From: Lampropedia hyalina DSM 16112
GTDB lineage: Bacteria > Pseudomonadota > Gammaproteobacteria > Burkholderiales > Burkholderiaceae_C
NCBI RefSeq assembly: GCF_900129055.1
Contig: NZ_FQUZ01000024.1
Coordinates: 1 to 50,047 of the forward strand
Direction: 5' to 3'
DNA length: 50,047 bases
The notes below the pieces were generated by a model that saw only the letters and a list, made by a program, of their open reading frames with translations, ran no database searches and was not told where the DNA came from. Shown here piece after piece: positions 46,061 to 50,047 of this stretch. The translations under genes were made by a program, and so were the position numbers. Each line of letters opens with the position of its first letter. Position 1 is the stretch's first letter.

Positions 46061-47958
46061 TGTCTCTGCCACCTCCCATGCCACACCCACAGCCATCCCG
46101 CCAGCCACAACCTGCCATCCTGAAGCAGCTTTGCATCCGTCTGGCATTCGGTTTGCTTGCCAGCCTTCCGGCGTGGGCAGATTCTGGAGTGCGCCACGCC
46201 TATGCACTGTGGGGAGAGGCCAAATACCCGGCAGACTTCAGCCATTTCGACTACGCCAACCCCGACGCACCCAAGGGAGGCGAATTGCGGCTGGTCAGCA
46301 ACCTGCGCAGTTCCACGTTCGACAAATACAACCCGTTCACCATACGCGGCTCGGCACCCGCCTATCTGGAAAGCCTGCTGTTCGAGAGCCTGCTCACCGG
46401 CAGTCTGGACGAAACGGCCACCGGCTACGGACTGCTGGCCGAATCCGTGGAAGTCGCACCCGATGGCCTGTCAGCCACTTTCCGCCTGCGCCCGCAAGCA
46501 CGTTTTCACCACGGAAAACCCGTGCTGGCCGAAGACGTGCGTCACAGCTACGAAACCCTGATAAGCCCCCAGGCCATGCCCGCCTATGCTACCGTGCTGG
46601 CCGATGTGGAAAGTGCCGTCGTAGTGGACGAACGCACCATTCGCTTTCACTTTCGCCAGCCCAATCGTGAACTGCCTTTGCTGGTCGGCAGTCTGCCGAT
46701 CTTCAGCCGCGACTGGGGCGTGGTGGATGGCAAGGCCAAACCATTTGATGCCGTCATCACCGATATTCCGATTGGCAGCGGCCCCTACCGCATCGGCCCG
46801 GTGGTCTTTGGCCGCGATGTCACCTATGTACGCGACCCGGACTACTGGGGCGCAGACCTGAACGTCAATCGAGGCAGTCATAACTTCGACCGCATCCACA
46901 TTCCCATCTACCAGGACCACACGGCCAGACTGGAAGCCCTGAAGGCCGGTGAATTCGACCTCATGCAGTTCCATAGCGCAGGCGATTGGGCACGTCGCGT
47001 CAAGGGGCGCAGATTCGACAGCGGGGAACTGGTGAAAACCGAATTCGAACACAGCAACCCCACAGGCTTCCAGAGCTACCTGCTCAATGTACGCAACCCG
47101 CTGTTGCAGGATGTCCGGGTGCGCCAGGCCTTGTCGCTGGCAATGGACTATGAGTGGATGAACCAGCGATTGTTCTACAACGCCTACCGGCGTGTGCAGG
47201 GCATTTTCGGCAACACCGCCTGTCATGCAGAGGGAGCACCGTCAGAAAAGGAGCGGGCCTTGCTGGAGCCGTGGCGCGAACAGGTTCAGCCTGCGGTTTT
47301 CGCCCCCATTGAAGCACCTCCACGCACCGATGGCACACACAGCCTGCGCGACAATCTGCGCCAGGCCAGCGCATTGCTCGCCGAAGCCGGTTGGCAGGTG
47401 CAGAACGGCCAGCTGCGCAATGCCCAGGGCCAGCGCATGGTGCTGGAATACCTCACCAGTGGCGAGGCCAGCATCCGCACCGTCTCGCCGTGGATGCGCA
47501 ATCTGGAAAAACTCGGCATTGACCTGCGTTTTCGTTCGGTGGATTTCGCTGTCTATCTGCAACGCATGCGCAACTTCGAGTTTGACATCATCAGCCTCAA
47601 CCTTCAGGGAACCCACAACCCCGGTCAGGAATACGCCCAGCTATTCGGCAGTGCGGCGGCCGACCAGCCCGATTCCAGCAACTATACGGGCCTGAAAAAC
47701 CCGGCGGTCGATGCCTTGATCGAGCAGATGGTGCAAGCCAACACCGTAGATGACTTCAACACAGCCTGCCGCGCGCTGGAGCGCGTCATCGTGAGTGAAC
47801 GGGTGCTGATTCCCCAGTGGTACGCCAGCACTTACCGCATTGCCTACAACGCCCACCGCTTGCGTCACCAGTCACCCATGCCACCGTACACGCCGGTAGG
47901 CCGCCATGTGGAGAACTGGGTCATGTCGTATTGGTGGTCTGCCGATGCCCGGCCCTGA
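46060..47958 (+). CDS. YejA-like ABC transporter substrate-binding protein
   Basis: The 632-residue periplasmic protein belongs to the oligopeptide/microcin-C binding family SBP_bac_5. It has a signal peptide ending near LPAWA, YPADFSHFDYANPDAPKGGEL, ESLLTGSLDET and IPIGSGPYRI. It ends VMSYWWSADARP, with length close to YejA. The permease and ATPase genes yejB, E and F do not follow; galE does. The start is either ATG 46060 or ATG 46078; no Shine-Dalgarno distinguishes them, and the first overlaps a palindrome. Confidence 0.92.
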   Translation: MSLPPPMPHPQPSRQPQPAILKQLCIRLAFGLLASLPAWADSGVRHAYALWGEAKYPADFSHFDYANPDAPKGGELRLVSNLRSSTFDKYNPFTIRGSAPAYLESLLFESLLTGSLDETATGYGLLAESVEVAPDGLSATFRLRPQARFHHGKPVLAEDVRHSYETLISPQAMPAYATVLADVESAVVVDERTIRFHFRQPNRELPLLVGSLPIFSRDWGVVDGKAKPFDAVITDIPIGSGPYRIGPVVFGRDVTYVRDPDYWGADLNVNRGSHNFDRIHIPIYQDHTARLEALKAGEFDLMQFHSAGDWARRVKGRRFDSGELVKTEFEHSNPTGFQSYLLNVRNPLLQDVRVRQALSLAMDYEWMNQRLFYNAYRRVQGIFGNTACHAEGAPSEKERALLEPWREQVQPAVFAPIEAPPRTDGTHSLRDNLRQASALLAEAGWQVQNGQLRNAQGQRMVLEYLTSGEASIRTVSPWMRNLEKLGIDLRFRSVDFAVYLQRMRNFEFDIISLNLQGTHNPGQEYAQLFGSAAADQPDSSNYTGLKNPAVDALIEQMVQANTVDDFNTACRALERVIVSERVLIPQWYASTYRIAYNAHRLRHQSPMPPYTPVGRHVENWVMSYWWSADARP

Positions 47959-47987
47959 AACGCAATCTGCTGTTCTACAATCGCGCC

Positions 47988-49010
47988 ATGCAAATACTGG
48001 TCACTGGAGGCGCGGGCTATATCGGCTCGCATACCGTTGTGGAGCTGCTGCAAGCAGGCCATGAAGTCGTGGTACTCGACAACCTCTGCAACAGCAGTCC
48101 TGTGGCACTGGAGCGGGTTGCACAGATCACACAACGCACACCCCGTTTCATACAGGCCGATGTGCGTGATGCTGCTGCACTTGACGCGCTGTTTGCAGCT
48201 CATAGCATCGATGCCGTCATCCATTTCGCGGGCCTCAAAGCCGTGGCCGAAAGCGTCCAGAAACCGTTGGCATACTACGACACGAATGTCAGCGGTTCCA
48301 TCCAGTTGTTGCAGGCCATGCAGCGTGCGGGTGTATTCCGGCTGGTGTTCAGCTCCTCGGCGACCGTCTATGGACTGGATGCACCAGTGCCTTACCGCGA
48401 AACCATGCCATTGGGGCGTGCTGCCAATCCCTACGGAACCAGCAAGATCATGGTGGAGCAACTGCTGGCCGACCTTTGCCACAGTGATAGCCGCTGGGCG
48501 GTGGCGGCATTGCGTTACTTCAACCCGATAGGCGCACACCCCAGTGGCCTGATTGGCGAAGACCCCAGCGGCATTCCCAACAATCTGCTGCCTTTCATTA
48601 CCCAGGTGGCCGTCGGACGACGTGATGCCCTGTCGATATTTGGTAACGACTATCCCACCCGAGACGGCAGTTGCGTGCGCGATTACCTGCACGTCAGTGA
48701 CCTGGCACTGGGACACCTCAAGGCACTGGATGTATTGACCCAGCCAGGCTTGCAGGCATTCAACCTTGGGACAGGGCAGGGAGTTTCAGTCTTGCAAATA
48801 GTGCAGACCTTTGAGCGCGTTACCGGACAGACCATTCCCTGCATCATTGCATCTCGGCGTGCGGGCGATTTGCCAGCCTTCTGGGCCGATGCCAGCAAAG
48901 CAGCTCAAACATTGGGTTGGCAGGCTGCTCGATCCCTGGAAGATATGCTGCGCGATGCTTGGCACTGGCAGTCACTCCATCCTGATGGTTTTGTGAAAAA
49001 AATTTCCTGA
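47988..49010 (+). CDS. galE: UDP-glucose 4-epimerase
   Basis: The 340-residue NAD-dependent epimerase interconverts UDP-glucose and UDP-galactose. It has GGAGYIGSHTVVEL, FSSSATVYG and the catalytic YxxxK in NPYGTSK, with C-terminal ATRRAGD-like block (ASRRAGDLPAFWAD). I start at ATG 47988, 30 bases after the yejA-like stop. It supplies galactose units for envelope sugars with galU. Confidence 0.96.
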   Translation: MQILVTGGAGYIGSHTVVELLQAGHEVVVLDNLCNSSPVALERVAQITQRTPRFIQADVRDAAALDALFAAHSIDAVIHFAGLKAVAESVQKPLAYYDTNVSGSIQLLQAMQRAGVFRLVFSSSATVYGLDAPVPYRETMPLGRAANPYGTSKIMVEQLLADLCHSDSRWAVAALRYFNPIGAHPSGLIGEDPSGIPNNLLPFITQVAVGRRDALSIFGNDYPTRDGSCVRDYLHVSDLALGHLKALDVLTQPGLQAFNLGTGQGVSVLQIVQTFERVTGQTIPCIIASRRAGDLPAFWADASKAAQTLGWQAARSLEDMLRDAWHWQSLHPDGFVKKIS

Positions 49011-49047
49011 AATAACCATTTTTACTTTCAGCCATTAAGAAACATCA

Positions 49048-49053
49048 TATAAT
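49048..49053 (+). promoter_or_regulatory. tRNA-Met promoter -10 box
   Basis: A perfect TATAAT lies 9 bases before the tRNA. The best -35 at 17-bp spacing is CTTTCA, which is weak. Confidence 0.65.
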
Positions 49054-49062
49054 CTTCTCTTT

Positions 49063-49139
<77 letters not shown>

Positions 49140-49144
49140 AATAT

Positions 49145-49178
49145 AAAAAAGCCCTGCAAATTTTACAGGGCTTTTTTT
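49145..49178. terminator. Bidirectional intrinsic terminator after tRNA-Met
   Basis: GCCCTG (49151-49156) pairs with CAGGGC (49166-49171), bordered by six A upstream and seven T downstream, so it can work on both strands. Confidence 0.93.
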
Positions 49179-49259
49179 AGCAGTGAATTTGAAGGTATAT
49201 AAATTATTAAACATAATATACATCGTATCTAGCAATTGACGGCGGCAAAAAGCAGCCGC

Positions 49260-49307
49260 AACTGCTTGATTTCTATGACATTGAACTGCTTGATTTCTAT
49301 GACATTG
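49260..49307. repeat. Two perfect tandem copies of a 24-bp unit
   Basis: AACTGCTTGATTTCTATGACATTG occurs at 49260-49283 and again at 49284-49307 without gap or mismatch. It lies in AT-rich DNA between tRNA-Met and the TraI fragment, with no gene over it. It might be a recombination or regulatory repeat at an element end. Confidence 0.95.
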
Positions 49308-49413
49308 AGATGGTTTTAATGAGCCTGTTAATTGTGCCTATCCGTTTACACACGCCCCGAATTTACCACGGAATACTGTGGTGTCAACTTTCAGCCCACC
49401 AAAACACCTGCCC

Positions 49414-49755
49414 TCACAACAACTTCAGCACCGGGTTGCTTGGCGGCACCGGCTGCACCCACCTTGATGGCATCTCCAGCACTACCGCTGACAGCCTGCT
49501 GACTTCCTGCTCGCCTTTGCGCACCGCATACTTCACAATGTTTTGCCTGTTCGCCCCCTCCAGATGCCAGCCAGCTTTGATGACCGCTTTCTGCACCTGC
49601 ATACCTAACTCGTTGATGCGCTGCGCATCCACTGTCAGCGTCGAAGCGTAATGCTTGAAAACCACTGGCGACACCAAAGCCATTCCCTCGGGCACAAAAT
49701 GCACCAGTGCCCCGGTTTCGTTGTACTTATTGATCCGGCCCTCAAATAGTCTCAA
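49414..49755 (-). pseudogene. TraI_2-like conjugative relaxase/helicase, C-terminal fragment
   Basis: The minus-strand frame gives YNETGALVHFVPEG, ALVSPVVFKHYA, INELGMQVQKAVIKAGWHLE and a closing PSRWVQPVPPSNP. It resembles the C-terminal domain of TraI_2 family relaxases (HD-domain type) from integrative conjugative elements. The N-terminal several hundred residues are missing: an IS630 transposase gene begins at 49752, one codon away. It marks an ICE cut by an insertion sequence. Family assignment is from memory of these motifs. Confidence 0.6.
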
Positions 49756-50047
49756 GCCGCGTATTTGATTCGTGGGTCTCGGAAGTAAGCTTTGACGCGC
49801 TCGGGCTGCTGCTCCAGTTGGGACATGTGCTCGTTGGTGACAACGCGCAGTTTGGCCTTGGTGCGTGCGGGCACCTTGCTGGCGATCACGTGCTTGAGCT
49901 CTGCATTCAAGCGCTCGTCGGGGTTGAGCTCCGGGCTGTAGCTGGGCAGGTAGAACACCTCGATTGCATCAACGTGCTCGGCCAGCCACGCCTTGACCGG
50001 CTTGCAGTGATGCACACCCAGGTTGTCCAGGATCAGAAACACCTTGC
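49752..50047 (-). CDS. IS630-family transposase, C-terminal part (cut by window edge)
   Basis: The frame is open to the window edge and holds the last two catalytic acids of the IS630/Tc1 DDE domain: ILDNLGVHH (second Asp) and YSPELNPDERLNAELK (Glu), then a short basic tail. IS630 elements insert at TA. The 5' part lies beyond 50047. The stop at 49752 sits within a few bases of the TraI fragment, so the element end is very close. Confidence 0.9.
   Translation of the reverse strand, partial: KVFLILDNLGVHHCKPVKAWLAEHVDAIEVFYLPSYSPELNPDERLNAELKHVIASKVPARTKAKLRVVTNEHMSQLEQQPERVKAYFRDPRIKYAA

Noticed and set aside
49260-49307. CRISPR-like repeat
   Set aside because: Only two adjacent copies with no spacers between them; a tandem duplication.
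49310-49651. Plus-strand open frame of 113 codons near the right end
   Set aside because: It lies opposite the TraI-like fragment, which has recognisable motifs; this one has none.

Overview
The window is a GC-rich bacterial chromosome segment with mostly housekeeping genes. It looks like a betaproteobacterium of the order Burkholderiales, most likely Comamonadaceae or a close relative. The evidence for this is gene content and order: dapC-dapD-PilT/PilU ATPase-dapE, smpB divergent from ratA, a HIT-DUF971 pair next to phaR, a Burkholderiales-type porin, and fiu-piuC with a fur-like gene. Genus is an inference; no rRNA is present.

Layout. 1-268 is the tail of an IS3-family transposase. 513-3363 holds yaeQ, a YdjM-like membrane hydrolase and prfB with its programmed +1 frameshift. 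3557-4300 is a lipoprotein gene with a clear terminator. 4409-11651 (minus strand) is a five-gene export operon: a NodT-type outer-membrane lipoprotein, an HlyD-type fusion protein, an RbbA-type ABC fusion, an unknown membrane protein and an ABC-2 permease. A divergent TetR regulator and two operator-like palindromes sit at its promoter. 12560-17500 carries gltS, nth and valS. 17594-23063 carries galU, dapC, dapD, a PilT/PilU ATPase and dapE, followed by a strikingly AT-rich GT-C-like membrane protein gene. 25050-28099 (minus) is a TPP-riboswitch operon for thiamine uptake (TonB receptor plus PnuC-type permease). Next come a zinc/cadmium P-type ATPase, yqeY, smpB and ratA.

32604-36744 is a zone of gene decay: a porin with an in-frame TGA, a Fur-family regulator, an FMN-dependent alpha-hydroxy-acid dehydrogenase with an internal deletion, an intact piuC, and a TonB siderophore receptor that has lost its barrel. 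36912-43075 holds a two-component system, a MAPEG protein, a zinc-ligand-less sirtuin, an MFS/acyltransferase fusion and an XRE regulator. At 43161 the 5' half of a tRNA-Val(CAC) runs directly into a HIT-family gene, and the next gene is an in-frame fusion of a shortened DUF971 protein to the PHA regulator PhaR. A NadR-like kinase, fabI, a YejA-like binding protein and galE follow. The window ends with tRNA-Met(CAT), a tandem repeat, a TraI-like relaxase fragment and an IS630 transposase, which looks like the edge of a genomic island.

Common thread. Several loci look like products of deletion (fiu, the hydroxy-acid dehydrogenase, tRNA-Val, DUF971-phaR). Three convergent gene pairs overlap at their 3' ends and many neighbours are coupled by ATGA overlaps. 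Together these suggest a lineage undergoing compaction. I did not find a CRISPR array or an obvious new defence system.
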